Of a stretch of DNA of 64,000 nt, positions 33,627 through 42,668 are shown piece by piece. How positions within the stretch are numbered: position 1 is the first letter of the stretch; each line of letters begins with the position of its first letter. Below the pieces are notes generated by a model. It did no database searches and had not been told where the DNA came from. It saw only the letters and a program-made list of their open reading frames with translations. A program made the position numbers and the translations under genes. Source of the DNA: Ruminococcus flavefaciens (GTDB lineage: Bacteria; Bacillota; Clostridia; Oscillospirales; Ruminococcaceae); the NCBI GenBank assembly GCA_002371825.1, contig DFHF01000037.1:80158-144157 (forward strand). Direction: 5' to 3'.

Positions 33627-35162
33627 TCATGATTCAGGATTCTTTGCAGCTTCCTCTTCGGCAGCCTTAAGAAGCTCAGCCATATCGAAGCTGAAATTAT
33701 TCTTCTTAGCAGGCTGGGGCTGTGGCTTGGGCTGCTCCTGCTGAGGAGCCTGAGCAGGCTTGCTCACATTATTATTTGACTGGTTAAATGAATTAGAGCC
33801 TAAACCTGAAAATGAATCTGTCTTTGCATTTGAAGCAACAGATGCAGGAGAAGCTGAACTGAGATCAGAAAGTGAAGCCTTGGGAGCCTCTGTTGCCTTA
33901 AAATCGGCCTTAGGAGCCTCAGCCTTCTTAACTGCGCCTGTGTCAGAAGTATCTATAGTCTTCTTAGCCTCACCGATTATGAGCTGAGCTTCGCTCATGC
34001 GGTCTGTAGCCTGATTTGTGAGACGTGTGAGGACAGATGTGATGTCGTTGAACTTAGTATTAACGCTTTCGATCTCGTTAAGGAGCATATTGCGTACTGT
34101 AGCAGACATAGCATTGACCTTATCTGCATGAGCATTAGCATCGTCAACGGTGATCTTAGCCTGATCATTAGCCTCCTTGATGCAGGCCTCAGCGGTTGTA
34201 TTAGCATTAGAGATAGTCTTTTCAGCCTCAGAATTAGCATCCCTGAGGATCTGCTCAGCCTTAGCGTTAGCCTCTCTTGTGACCTTATCCGCATTTTTCT
34301 GAGCTTCGATAGTGATCTTTCCTGCAGTTTTCTGAGCTTCTGTGAAGAGAGCACCCATATCGAAGGAAGAAGGAATGATGCTTCCGCCATTTTCCTTGAG
34401 GTCTTCGATCTCTTCCTTGAGCTTAGCGATCTCTGTATCCTTGCTTGCGAGGAGAGAATCAACCTGATTTACCTTAGAAGCGTTATCTGACGACTCACGG
34501 GTCTTGTCAGCGAGTTCCTTAGTCTTAGCATTGAGATCAGAAGTGAGCTTAGCGATCTCCTGCTTAGCCTTTGCAAGCTCTGCGCTCTCATTACCGGAAG
34601 CAGCACCTGCACCGGCAGCAGCCTTAGACTCAGCAGCCTTAAGCTGATTGCGGAGATTATCTATTTCCTTCTTAGCAGCTTCAAGTGCAGCAGCAGACTG
34701 AGCGTTTGCCTGAGCATTATTTCCGCCGGCAGCAGCCTTTGCCTCAGCAGCCTTGAGCTGATTCTTAAGGTTATCTATCTCCTTCTTAGCAGCTTCGAGT
34801 GCAGCAGCAGTCTGGGCATTAGCCTGAGCAGCAGCATTTGCAGCACCGGGGCCGCCTGCCTTAAGCTGATTGATAAGCTTCTGATCGTCCTCTATCTTCT
34901 TCTTGAGTTCCTCATTCTCCTTCTTTGCAGCTCTGAGAGCGTTATTGGAGTTATTGAGCTTCTCCTGAAGGTTTTCCATCTGATTACGGGTCTTGATGAG
35001 CTCCTGAGGGTCTGAAGCCGGACCAGATTCCTTTGCGTTCTTGAGTTCGTCCTCAAGGGAAACGATCTTAGAATTAAGTTCATCGAGGTATGTCATAACA
35101 TCCTCTTTGACAAATCCCTTTTGACCGATCTTAGTTTCTCTTAATACTGTTGGTTCGTCCAT
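33627..35162 (-). CDS. DivIVA-like coiled-coil protein
   Basis: The start is the ATG at 35162 (MDEPTVLRETKIG), preceded by GGAG. The 511-residue protein has a DivIVA-type N-terminus (GQKGFVKEDVMTYLDELNSKI) and a long coiled coil. A 38-residue alanine-rich unit is present twice (residues about 112-184), and a later run has 11-residue-spaced 'EAN/DAN' units (VTREANAKAEQILRDAN). The C-terminal part is Ala/Pro/Gln-rich, ending in an amphipathic FSFDMAELLKAAEEE. DivIVA proteins bind curved membrane and recruit division or polar factors. The gene follows ftsZ with its own promoter. Confidence 0.78.
   Translation of the reverse strand: MDEPTVLRETKIGQKGFVKEDVMTYLDELNSKIVSLEDELKNAKESGPASDPQELIKTRNQMENLQEKLNNSNNALRAAKKENEELKKKIEDDQKLINQLKAGGPGAANAAAQANAQTAAALEAAKKEIDNLKNQLKAAEAKAAAGGNNAQANAQSAAALEAAKKEIDNLRNQLKAAESKAAAGAGAASGNESAELAKAKQEIAKLTSDLNAKTKELADKTRESSDNASKVNQVDSLLASKDTEIAKLKEEIEDLKENGGSIIPSSFDMGALFTEAQKTAGKITIEAQKNADKVTREANAKAEQILRDANSEAEKTISNANTTAEACIKEANDQAKITVDDANAHADKVNAMSATVRNMLLNEIESVNTKFNDITSVLTRLTNQATDRMSEAQLIIGEAKKTIDTSDTGAVKKAEAPKADFKATEAPKASLSDLSSASPASVASNAKTDSFSGLGSNSFNQSNNNVSKPAQAPQQEQPKPQPQPAKKNNFSFDMAELLKAAEEEAAKNPES
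34611..34829 (-). repeat. Tandem duplication of a 38-codon alanine-rich coiled-coil unit
   Basis: Two near-identical units begin AQANAQ and continue through EIDNLKNQLKAAEAKAAAG or EIDNLRNQLKAAESKAAAG. The period is 38 codons (114 bases). Confidence 0.85.
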
Positions 35163-35231
35163 GATACACTCCATTTCCCCCCGGGCTCGCCGAGGTCAAA
35201 AAAATTCAAGGAAATAATTTGCCTTTAATAT

Positions 35232-35260
35232 ATTATAACAGATTCAATATATTATTTCAA
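35232..35260 (-). promoter_or_regulatory. Promoter of the divIVA-like gene
   Basis: On the minus strand TTGAAA and TATAAT are separated by 17 bases, about 70 bases before the start. Confidence 0.75.
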
Positions 35261-35336
35261 CTATTAATATGTAGAATTTTTTCGTTGATTTTAGTGCATT
35301 TTACTATAATAATTGGTTGAAATATACTACTGGTAA

Positions 35337-35367
35337 ACAAAAAAGGCCTCCCAAATGGGAAGCCTTC
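35337..35367 (-). terminator. Terminator of ftsZ
   Basis: AAGGC-C-TCCC pairs with GGGA-A-GCCTT around AAAT. On the minus strand it is followed by TTTTTTGTTT. It lies 12 bases past the ftsZ stop. Confidence 0.85.
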
Positions 35368-35378
35368 ACATATTTTAA

Positions 35379-36503
35379 TCAGTTGCCGAGCATCTTGAAG
35401 ATGTCATCAAGGTCATAATCCTGATTGGATGACGGAGTCTTAGGAGCATTATTGCTGCCAAATCCAAGGCCGTCAATAAGAGGATTCTCGATAGAGATAA
35501 CATCCTCTTCATTTTCTTCAACAGGAAGAGCATCGGGATCAACTTCATCGTCAAATCCGGCAGCGATAACTGTAATAGTCATCTCGTCGGACATATCTTC
35601 CTTGAATGCTGTACCGAAGATGAACTCTACATCGTCTGCTGCTGTATCTGTTATCATCTTTGTAGCTGCATCCACATCGGAAGAAAGGATATCCTCTGAC
35701 ATAGCGATATTGATAAGGAGTCTCTTAGCGCCGGAGATAGATGTCTCAAGCAGCGGGCTGGAGATAACTGCCTGAGCTGCATCTCTTGCCTTGTCCTTGC
35801 CTGAACCGTGACCGATAGCCATGTGAGCGTAACCTGCGCCCTTCATGATAGTAGAAACGTCTGCGAAGTCCAGATTTATGTAACCCTCTTCAACGATGAG
35901 GTCGGAAATACTCTTGACACCTGTCTTGAGAACTTCATCGGAAAGTGCGAATGACTGCATCATTGTAAGAGGCTTATCCTGACCAACGAGAAGTCTCTCA
36001 TTGGGGATAACGATAAGTGAGTCAACGTACTTTCTCAACTCTGCGATACCTTTTTCAGCCTGAGCCATTTTCTGCTCTCTCTCAAAAAGGAAGGGCTTTG
36101 TAACAACAGCAACAGTAAGGATGTCCATTTCCTTAGCGATCTTTGCAACAACAGGAGCTGCGCCGGTACCTGTACCGCCGCCCATACCGGCTGTGATAAA
36201 GATCATATCAGCGCCCTTAAGGTGTGTCTCGATCTCGTCACGGTTCTCCTCAGCGCTGCGCTGGCCTATCTCAGGCTTATTTCCTGCGCCTCTGCCCTTA
36301 GTGAGCTTTGCACCGATCGGGATCCTTGTAGTAGCTCTTGACTTGTTAAGAGCCTTGGCATCTGTATTGATAGCAATATATTCAATATTATTAACTCCGG
36401 AATCCACCATGCAGTTAACGGCATTTCCGCCGCCGCCGCCGACACCGATGACCTTTATATTTACATCGGGTTCAAGTGTTTCCTCATAATTGAAATCTGA
36501 CAT
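35379..36503 (-). CDS. ftsZ: Cell division protein FtsZ
   Basis: This 374-residue tubulin homologue has VIGVGGGGGNAVNCM near residue 18, the tubulin signature GGGTGTGAAPVVA near residue 108, the T7 loop NLDFADVSTIM, and a flexible C-terminal linker ending in a short conserved tail (DYDLDDIFKMLGN). It polymerises at mid-cell with GTP and builds the division ring. It has its own promoter at 36578-36606 and its own terminator, so it can be expressed apart from the wall genes upstream. No ftsA precedes it, which is usual in some Clostridia but leaves the membrane anchor (SepF or other) outside the window. Confidence 0.97.
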   Translation of the reverse strand: MSDFNYEETLEPDVNIKVIGVGGGGGNAVNCMVDSGVNNIEYIAINTDAKALNKSRATTRIPIGAKLTKGRGAGNKPEIGQRSAEENRDEIETHLKGADMIFITAGMGGGTGTGAAPVVAKIAKEMDILTVAVVTKPFLFEREQKMAQAEKGIAELRKYVDSLIVIPNERLLVGQDKPLTMMQSFALSDEVLKTGVKSISDLIVEEGYINLDFADVSTIMKGAGYAHMAIGHGSGKDKARDAAQAVISSPLLETSISGAKRLLINIAMSEDILSSDVDAATKMITDTAADDVEFIFGTAFKEDMSDEMTITVIAAGFDDEVDPDALPVEENEEDVISIENPLIDGLGFGSNNAPKTPSSNQDYDLDDIFKMLGN

Positions 36504-36577
36504 TCTATACTCCTCCTATTTATATTATCCATGTATTTTAACAAATGGTCATAGTAATCTCTATAAATACACTTATT

Positions 36578-36606
36578 ATTTTAGCATAATATTATGACTT
36601 TTTCAA
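36578..36606 (-). promoter_or_regulatory. Promoter of ftsZ
   Basis: On the minus strand TTGAAA and TAAAAT are separated by 17 bases, about 75 bases before the ftsZ ATG. Confidence 0.75.
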
Positions 36607-36680
36607 GACGTTATTTTAAAATTTCAATTTTCAGCACTTCCGCCGGTTCTCAGCGTTTTTTTTAGTGCAGATTTCACAAA

Positions 36681-37802
36681 TCAATACTGAACATAGTCGT
36701 TATTGTACTGATCGTCTCCGCCGTACCAGCCACCGCCGTTTTCCCAGTTGTTGCCGTCCTGACCGTATCCCCAGTCATTATTTGCGGAGTTATCATTCCA
36801 GCCATCGTTGTAGTTCTGACCGTAATCCTCACCGCCGCTCTGTTCATCATCCTGAGGAGGCTCGGTGGTAGGCTCAGTAGGGTCGTTGGCACGGTCAAAG
36901 CCTGCTACCTGTCCGGGATCGTATTCAGAAACTTCTCCGGCGGGGTCACCGTTAGCATCGGTAGGCCTTGGCTTGGTAGGCTCGATCTTTTCTGTGGATT
37001 CCGCAGGTTCATCAGTCATTCTGAAGCTGCACATATTAGTGCCGTACATTGTGAGATAGCCCTTCTTGCCCTTTACGGATTCATCCTCCATGACATTAGC
37101 CGCAAGATTCAGTTTATACTCTACATCATTCCAGCCGCCCATTTTGAATATCATACCGTTTTTGTAATTTACAACGATGTTGAATTCATCGGACATATCA
37201 AGGGTGGCTATATCGCTTTCCTTTTTCTCACTTATGCTCTTGATAAGCTCCTGGAAAGCCTCGGATTTATGCTCGTTTTCGGTCTCTATAGCCTTTCCGG
37301 CAGTAAGATCAGCCGGTTCATAGCCATATATTATCGGAAGCCCGTTTGACATATAGCTGGTACTGTTCCCGTTGTCTACCAGTATTTTTCCCTTTTTGCT
37401 GACAAGAAGTGTTCCCCCGTCATAAACGACATTGAATGCAGGTATGCACTTAGTGACCTTTATCTCCAGCGAGGAAGGGAATTTTTTCTTTACTGTGGCA
37501 GTCTCCACATACAGCAGCTTATCGAGGATCGCCTGTTCGCTCTTTGCGGTATCAAGTCTAAGGAGGTTATCTCCCTCACTTATCCCCGAGGCCTGAACTA
37601 TCTCTTCAGCTGAGTACATATCAGATTCACCTGACACTCTTATCTTCTTTATATTAAATAAGAAGGTATGGCAAATAGTTATGCCTGCTGTTACAACAAG
37701 CAGCACAACCGCAAGCACATAGAGATTGTTCCAGCGTCTGCGCCTTCTGATACGCTTTCTGCTGTTCTGTCTTTCGACGGTAGTCTTTTCTACATCTTTC
37801 AT
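36681..37802 (-). CDS. ftsQ: Cell division protein FtsQ/DivIB
   Basis: The start is the ATG at 37802 (MKDVEKTTV), preceded by CGGAGA; a longer frame overlaps murA. The 373-residue protein has a basic cytoplasmic segment (KRIRRRRRWNN), one membrane helix (VLAVVLLVVTAGITICHTFLF), a POTRA domain (IKKIRVSGESDMYSAEEIVQ) and the FtsQ beta domain. The last ~110 residues are a Pro/Glu/Thr then Gly/Asn/Asp/Tyr-rich tail without clear fold, longer than usual. It scaffolds the FtsL-FtsB complex outside the membrane. Confidence 0.88.
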   Translation of the reverse strand: MKDVEKTTVERQNSRKRIRRRRRWNNLYVLAVVLLVVTAGITICHTFLFNIKKIRVSGESDMYSAEEIVQASGISEGDNLLRLDTAKSEQAILDKLLYVETATVKKKFPSSLEIKVTKCIPAFNVVYDGGTLLVSKKGKILVDNGNSTSYMSNGLPIIYGYEPADLTAGKAIETENEHKSEAFQELIKSISEKKESDIATLDMSDEFNIVVNYKNGMIFKMGGWNDVEYKLNLAANVMEDESVKGKKGYLTMYGTNMCSFRMTDEPAESTEKIEPTKPRPTDANGDPAGEVSEYDPGQVAGFDRANDPTEPTTEPPQDDEQSGGEDYGQNYNDGWNDNSANNDWGYGQDGNNWENGGGWYGGDDQYNNDYVQY

Positions 37803-37815
37803 ATTTTCTCCGATC

Positions 37816-39075
37816 CTATACCCTGCGGATATCTCCGCCAAGAAGTCTTATCGATTCTTCAAATTTTTCATAGCCTCTGTCGATATGGGAGATCCGTGTT
37901 ATCTCCGACGTGCCTTCAGCTGCAAGAGCTGCGGCTGCCATTGCAGCTCCGCCCCGCAGATCAGTAGCCTCAACACTTGCTCCGCTGAGCTTTGATACTC
38001 CCTTTACAACAGCGACTTTCCCAAGTACCTGTATATCCGCTCCCATTTTCACAAGAGCTTCAGTGTGACGATAGCGGCAATCGAAAATATTCTCCTCAAA
38101 GATACTCGTTCCGTCAGCCAGAGTCAGTGCAGACATCAGCACCGCCTGTGCATCAGTAGGAAATCCCGGATGAGGCATTGTCCTTATCCTGTCCGGGACC
38201 GCTCTTAGTCTCGGACTGCTCCTGAGGTATATTTTCCCGCCGCCTGTATATATGCTGCATCCCGTTTGTTCAAGCACCGTAAGAAATGGCTCCATTTCCG
38301 GGATGCAGGCATTTTTAAGTATGATTTCTCCGCCGGCAGCTGCTGTCATCGAAAGATATGTAGCTCCGGCAATACGGTCAGGCATGATACTGTATTCACA
38401 GCCATGCAGCTTCATCCTGCCGTTTACGACTATACTGCTGCCTCCGTCGCCGGAAATATCCGCTCCGCAGGCTCTCAGGAATCCACAGAGATCACAGATC
38501 TCCGGCTCCCTTGCAGCATTGTTTATAACAGTCTCACCTTCCGCAGTTACCGCACAGAGGATGATATTCTCAGTAGCTCCCACAGAAGGAAATGACAGAT
38601 TTATCTTTGCGCCCTTTGCTTTTCCGCCGGACGTCCGGCAGAGTATCCGACCACCGCCCTCCCGGACATCGACACCCATTTTCCGCATTGCTGCAAGGTG
38701 CATATCAATTGGGCGGGGCCCCAGCTCACAGCCTCCGGGCACACTGACTGTACATTCGCCCATTCTTCCCAGCATGGCTCCCATAAATATAATGGAAGAA
38801 CGCATCTCACGCATAAGCGCCTCAGGTATCTCCGTACCGGTAACTGCAGACGAGTCCACCATAACTGTATTCCCTGAGAATCCGCAGCGGCAGCCGAGGC
38901 AATTGAGAATCCTCGACGCAGAATAGACATCGGTGAGCCTTGGACAATTATGCAGCGTGCAGTCCTCTCCGCAGAGCAGTGCCGCTGCAATTATAGGTAG
39001 GGCACTGTTTTTGCAGCCCTGCAGGGATAGCTCCCCACGAAGTCTGTTTCCGCCCTTTATTATCAGTTTCTGCAT
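37816..39075 (-). CDS. murA: UDP-N-acetylglucosamine 1-carboxyvinyltransferase
   Basis: The start is the ATG at 39075 after GAGGTGG; a TTG just before is less likely. The 419-residue EPSP-synthase-fold enzyme has GCKNSALPIIAA near the start, the catalytic cysteine in VPGGCELGPRPIDMHL (Cys116), and DHRHTEAL-type sequence near the end (CRYRHTEALVKMGA). It transfers enolpyruvate to UDP-GlcNAc, the first step of peptidoglycan synthesis. The conserved cysteine makes it fosfomycin-sensitive by family knowledge. It lies between murG and ftsQ in the dcw cluster. Confidence 0.96.
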   Translation of the reverse strand: MQKLIIKGGNRLRGELSLQGCKNSALPIIAAALLCGEDCTLHNCPRLTDVYSASRILNCLGCRCGFSGNTVMVDSSAVTGTEIPEALMREMRSSIIFMGAMLGRMGECTVSVPGGCELGPRPIDMHLAAMRKMGVDVREGGGRILCRTSGGKAKGAKINLSFPSVGATENIILCAVTAEGETVINNAAREPEICDLCGFLRACGADISGDGGSSIVVNGRMKLHGCEYSIMPDRIAGATYLSMTAAAGGEIILKNACIPEMEPFLTVLEQTGCSIYTGGGKIYLRSSPRLRAVPDRIRTMPHPGFPTDAQAVLMSALTLADGTSIFEENIFDCRYRHTEALVKMGADIQVLGKVAVVKGVSKLSGASVEATDLRGGAAMAAAALAAEGTSEITRISHIDRGYEKFEESIRLLGGDIRRV

Positions 39076-39126
39076 CAAACCACCTCACAGCATTTTTTGT
39101 ATATTATGCCATGAGATGTTCTTATG

Positions 39127-40260
39127 TTACTTTTTGCTCTTTGCTATAAGCTTTTCAATGACCTGAAGGATACGGTCATTTGTATCGGTCACACAGAGCT
39201 TTGCAGCTGCCGCAGACATTTCAGCAGTCTTTTCCGGAGCGTTATAGAGCTTCTCTATCTCGCTGATTATGCGCTCATTTGTAACGTCCTTCTGCTCGAT
39301 AACTACAGCCGCACCAGCCTTGCCGAGTACCATTGCATTATGATACTGATGATTGCCGGCAACTATTGGTGAAGGTATAAGTATTGAAGCTCTTCCTGCT
39401 GCTTCAAGCTCAGCAAGTGTAGAAGCTCCCGAGCGGCAGATAACAACATCTGCTGCTGCAAGACATACATCCATATCATTTATGTACTCAGTTATCCTGA
39501 GTCTGTCAGATTTAAGCGGGATACCGGCAGCCTTCATTGCCTGTGGGAAGGTGTCCTTGCCCATGCCGCCGTAACCGTGGATGTGATTTATCTTCAGCCC
39601 CTTTCCGACGTGCCACTTGATAGTCTCAGTCATTGTGTCATTTATACATCCTGCACCGAGACTTCCGCCGAAGGAGAGAATAGTGAAGCTGTCATCAAAT
39701 CCCAGCTTCTTTCTTGCCTCTTCCTTGGACATTTTATTGATATTGCTCCTTACAGGGAGCCCTGTAACGCTGTATTCAAACTTGCTCTTATCCATATAAT
39801 CAAGAGCTTCTATGACCGTGAACATAACATAGTCCACTTCTTTCGAGAGGAGCTTGTTTGTAACTCCCGGGTAAGCATTCTGCTCATGGATAGCTGTAGG
39901 GATACCCATTTTTGCGGCCTTGCGTATCACTGGTCCGGCAGCATAGCCGCCTGTACCTATAGCGATATCCGGTCCGAAGTTCCTGATTATCTCCTTGGCA
40001 CGTCTGCCGGAGGTGACAAGATAAGCAACAGCCTTTGCATTCCTTCCGATATTTTCAAGAGAGATCTTTCTCTGGAATCCTGCTACCTTGATAGTTTCAA
40101 GCTTATAGCCAGCCTTAGGCACAAGCTTTGACTCCATACCCTTAGGTGTTCCTGCAAACAGGAATTCTGTATCAGGATATTTTGATTTTATTATATCTGC
40201 TATTGCGAGACCGGGATTGATATGTCCGCCTGTTCCTCCGCAGGCAATAAGTACCTTCAT
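39127..40260 (-). CDS. murG: UDP-N-acetylglucosamine--undecaprenyl-PP-MurNAc-pentapeptide transferase
   Basis: This 377-residue GT28 enzyme has the donor loop IACGGTGGHINPGLAIA, the acceptor loops GGYAAGPVIRKA and HEQNAYPGVTNKLLS, LSFGGSLGA at the domain hinge and CRSGASTLAELEAAGR near the UDP-GlcNAc site. It makes lipid II at the inner membrane face. It is 12 bases from ftsW and part of the minus-strand wall-gene run. Confidence 0.96.
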   Translation of the reverse strand: MKVLIACGGTGGHINPGLAIADIIKSKYPDTEFLFAGTPKGMESKLVPKAGYKLETIKVAGFQRKISLENIGRNAKAVAYLVTSGRRAKEIIRNFGPDIAIGTGGYAAGPVIRKAAKMGIPTAIHEQNAYPGVTNKLLSKEVDYVMFTVIEALDYMDKSKFEYSVTGLPVRSNINKMSKEEARKKLGFDDSFTILSFGGSLGAGCINDTMTETIKWHVGKGLKINHIHGYGGMGKDTFPQAMKAAGIPLKSDRLRITEYINDMDVCLAAADVVICRSGASTLAELEAAGRASILIPSPIVAGNHQYHNAMVLGKAGAAVVIEQKDVTNERIISEIEKLYNAPEKTAEMSAAAAKLCVTDTNDRILQVIEKLIAKSKK

Positions 40261-40272
40261 ATAAAGACTCCT

Positions 40273-41556
40273 TTATGCGTTCTTGAGTTCACGCTCATTA
40301 TCTGTATGAGTTATCTTCCGCTTTTTGCGGACAAGCTTTTCGTCCTGATAATACCTCTGCTGCGATATATTAAGCATTATTCCCATTTCGGCAAGCTGCA
40401 TTATCAGAGCAGTACCTCCGTAGCTGAAAAACGGAAGACTGATTCCGGTATTTGGAATAAGGTTGCTTACAACAGCCAGATTCAGGACAGTCTGTATACC
40501 TATCTGAGTTGTTATGCCCACTGCGATAAGCATTCCGAATCTGTCCTTACAGCGCACAGCAATAGAGAATCCCTCAACTACAAGAAGGAAGAATACCAGT
40601 ATTATTGCAAGTGCTCCCACAAAGCCAAGCTCTTCACAGACTATCGGGAAAACGAAGTCGTTTTTTGTCTCAGGCAGGTAGAGGTATTTCTGTCTGGAGT
40701 TACCAAGTCCCAGTCCGAAAAGTCCGCCTGAACCGATAGCTATCATGGAGTTTGCTGTCTGCCATGTATCGTCAAGGACATCAGCAAAAGGATCCTGCCA
40801 CGATTTGATTCGCACCGATACATAGCTGCCGGGGATCTTCGCCTGAACAAATATTATTATCGCTGCCAGGGCAACCACTGATATGCCAAGTACCAGGAAC
40901 TGCTTTTTGTTAGCGCCTCCGCAGAGTATCATCGCAACTGATATGGAAGCGATAAGTATGAGACCTGAAAGGTGAGGCTCGAAATAGAGGAGCATTGCAT
41001 ATATTCCCATGAGCACGGCATACTTGATGATACCTACTCCGAAGCGGTCCATATTCTTTCCGTCTCTCTCCATGCTGTAGGCAAAAAAGATTATTATGGC
41101 AAGCTTTGCTACCTCGGAAGGCTGAAAGTTTACCGGACCAAGTGTAAGCCAGCGCTTAGCTCCCATTTTACCGCCCTCATCGTTTCCGACGAGAAGAGCG
41201 GCTATCAGCAGAAGAATTCCCACAACATAGAGAAGTCCGGCGATATTGAATTTCTTCAATCCCGGAAGCTTGATATTTTTGAGATTGTGGTAATCCATTT
41301 TCATAAAGAAAAGAAGTGCCGCAAAACCTATCACAGCGTGTTTTGCCTGACTTTTCGCATAGAAAAGTCCGTCTCCGTCGTGCTCGCTGTATGCCCACGC
41401 ATAGCTTGCTGAGGACATCATTACTATTCCCACGACCAGAAGTATCATTACATAAGCGAAAAAGGAAAGGCTTATATCGCTGTTCCTTCCCTCTCCCACA
41501 AAAGCCTTCCACAGTGAGCCTGTGGAGCTTGTTTTCTTCTTTTTGCTTGCCGCCAT
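40273..41556 (-). CDS. ftsW: Peptidoglycan polymerase FtsW/SpoVE
   Basis: This 427-residue SEDS protein has about ten membrane helices, KRWLTLGPVNFQPSEVAKLAII, the large loop with SYVSVRIKSWQDPFAD, and NLIPNTGISLPFFSYGGTALI near the end. SEDS proteins polymerise lipid II together with a class B PBP; the partner is probably the PBP at 44197-46587. Position in the dcw cluster argues for the division enzyme rather than RodA. Confidence 0.95.
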   Translation of the reverse strand: MAASKKKKTSSTGSLWKAFVGEGRNSDISLSFFAYVMILLVVGIVMMSSASYAWAYSEHDGDGLFYAKSQAKHAVIGFAALLFFMKMDYHNLKNIKLPGLKKFNIAGLLYVVGILLLIAALLVGNDEGGKMGAKRWLTLGPVNFQPSEVAKLAIIIFFAYSMERDGKNMDRFGVGIIKYAVLMGIYAMLLYFEPHLSGLILIASISVAMILCGGANKKQFLVLGISVVALAAIIIFVQAKIPGSYVSVRIKSWQDPFADVLDDTWQTANSMIAIGSGGLFGLGLGNSRQKYLYLPETKNDFVFPIVCEELGFVGALAIILVFFLLVVEGFSIAVRCKDRFGMLIAVGITTQIGIQTVLNLAVVSNLIPNTGISLPFFSYGGTALIMQLAEMGIMLNISQQRYYQDEKLVRKKRKITHTDNERELKNA

Positions 41557-41584
41557 ATTTTCTCCTTTTTTACAGAGAGTTTTA

Positions 41585-42631
41585 TCACTTGAATGCCAAC
41601 AGTGTGATTATTCCCAGAATACCGAAAATAATGCCTGCCAGCGAGAATGTTATCACTATTTTATATTCACTGAATCCGCTCATCTCAAAGTGATGATGTA
41701 TGGGAGTCATCTTGAATATTCTCTTTCCCTGATGATCGGGGCTCTTCTTTTTGGTGTACTTGAAGTAGCTTACCTGTATCACTACTGAAAGTGCCTCGAA
41801 AATGTAGATAAGTGCAGTCAGAATGAGGAGAAGGTGCTTATGGAGTATAAGTCCTGTACCTGTAACAGCAGCACCGAGGAACATTGAGCCTGTATCTCCC
41901 ATAAAGCACTTTGCAGGATTCAGGTTCCAGATAAGGAAGCCAATGCATCCGCCGGCCAGTGCCATTGTAAAGAAGCTCATTTCTGTCTTTTCAAGTATAG
42001 CACAGGCAACTGTGAAAATAAGCATAGCCACCAGTGTAACTGAACCGCAAAGGCCGTCAACACCGTCTGTCAGATTGACTGCATTAGTCAGATAGATTAT
42101 TACCGGGATAAGTATTATATAATAGAATATCCCAAGTGAAGGTGTCTCCCAGAATCCGAAGTCAAGGGTAGTTGAACCGTCACCGAATTTATAGAGTGCA
42201 ATAAGGAAGCCCAGTGAGAAAAGCACCTGAAGAACTATCTTCTGCATAGGAGAAAGTCCGTCGTTCTTCTTCCTTGCGACCTTTGTAAAGTCGTCTATAA
42301 ATCCTATAAGTCCGAAGAGTGCAGAGAAAACTATCACTGCCAGGAACTCATAGAAAGCATTATGAGTTGCCTTTTCTGTAAGGTCAAGGCCGCCTCTGAG
42401 GCGGAATACCCAATAGCCGCATATCGAGGTCAGTATCGTGGATAGTATGAACATGAAGCCGCCCATTGTCGGTGTGCCCTGCTTTTTAGCGTGCCACTGA
42501 GGACCGTCCTCAGTCTTTATAGGCTGACCGAACTTTATCCTGTGCAAAAATGGTACAAGGAATATTCCCGAAACACCTGCAACGACGAAAGACAGCATTG
42601 TTACCGCCAGATTAATTACCCAATATGACAT
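41585..42631 (-). CDS. mraY: Phospho-N-acetylmuramoyl-pentapeptide-transferase
   Basis: This 348-residue membrane enzyme has ten helices and the conserved loops: GPQWHAKKQGTPTMGG, the Asp pair in FIDDFTKV, NAVNLTDGVDGL, and the GKRIFKMTPIHHHFE motif near the C-terminus. It forms lipid I from UDP-MurNAc-pentapeptide and undecaprenyl phosphate. murF, usually just upstream, is missing between murE and mraY. Confidence 0.97.
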   Translation of the reverse strand: MSYWVINLAVTMLSFVVAGVSGIFLVPFLHRIKFGQPIKTEDGPQWHAKKQGTPTMGGFMFILSTILTSICGYWVFRLRGGLDLTEKATHNAFYEFLAVIVFSALFGLIGFIDDFTKVARKKNDGLSPMQKIVLQVLFSLGFLIALYKFGDGSTTLDFGFWETPSLGIFYYIILIPVIIYLTNAVNLTDGVDGLCGSVTLVAMLIFTVACAILEKTEMSFFTMALAGGCIGFLIWNLNPAKCFMGDTGSMFLGAAVTGTGLILHKHLLLILTALIYIFEALSVVIQVSYFKYTKKKSPDHQGKRIFKMTPIHHHFEMSGFSEYKIVITFSLAGIIFGILGIITLLAFK

Positions 42632-42668
42632 CTTTTAAAACAACTCCCAATATTATATCTTTTGAATT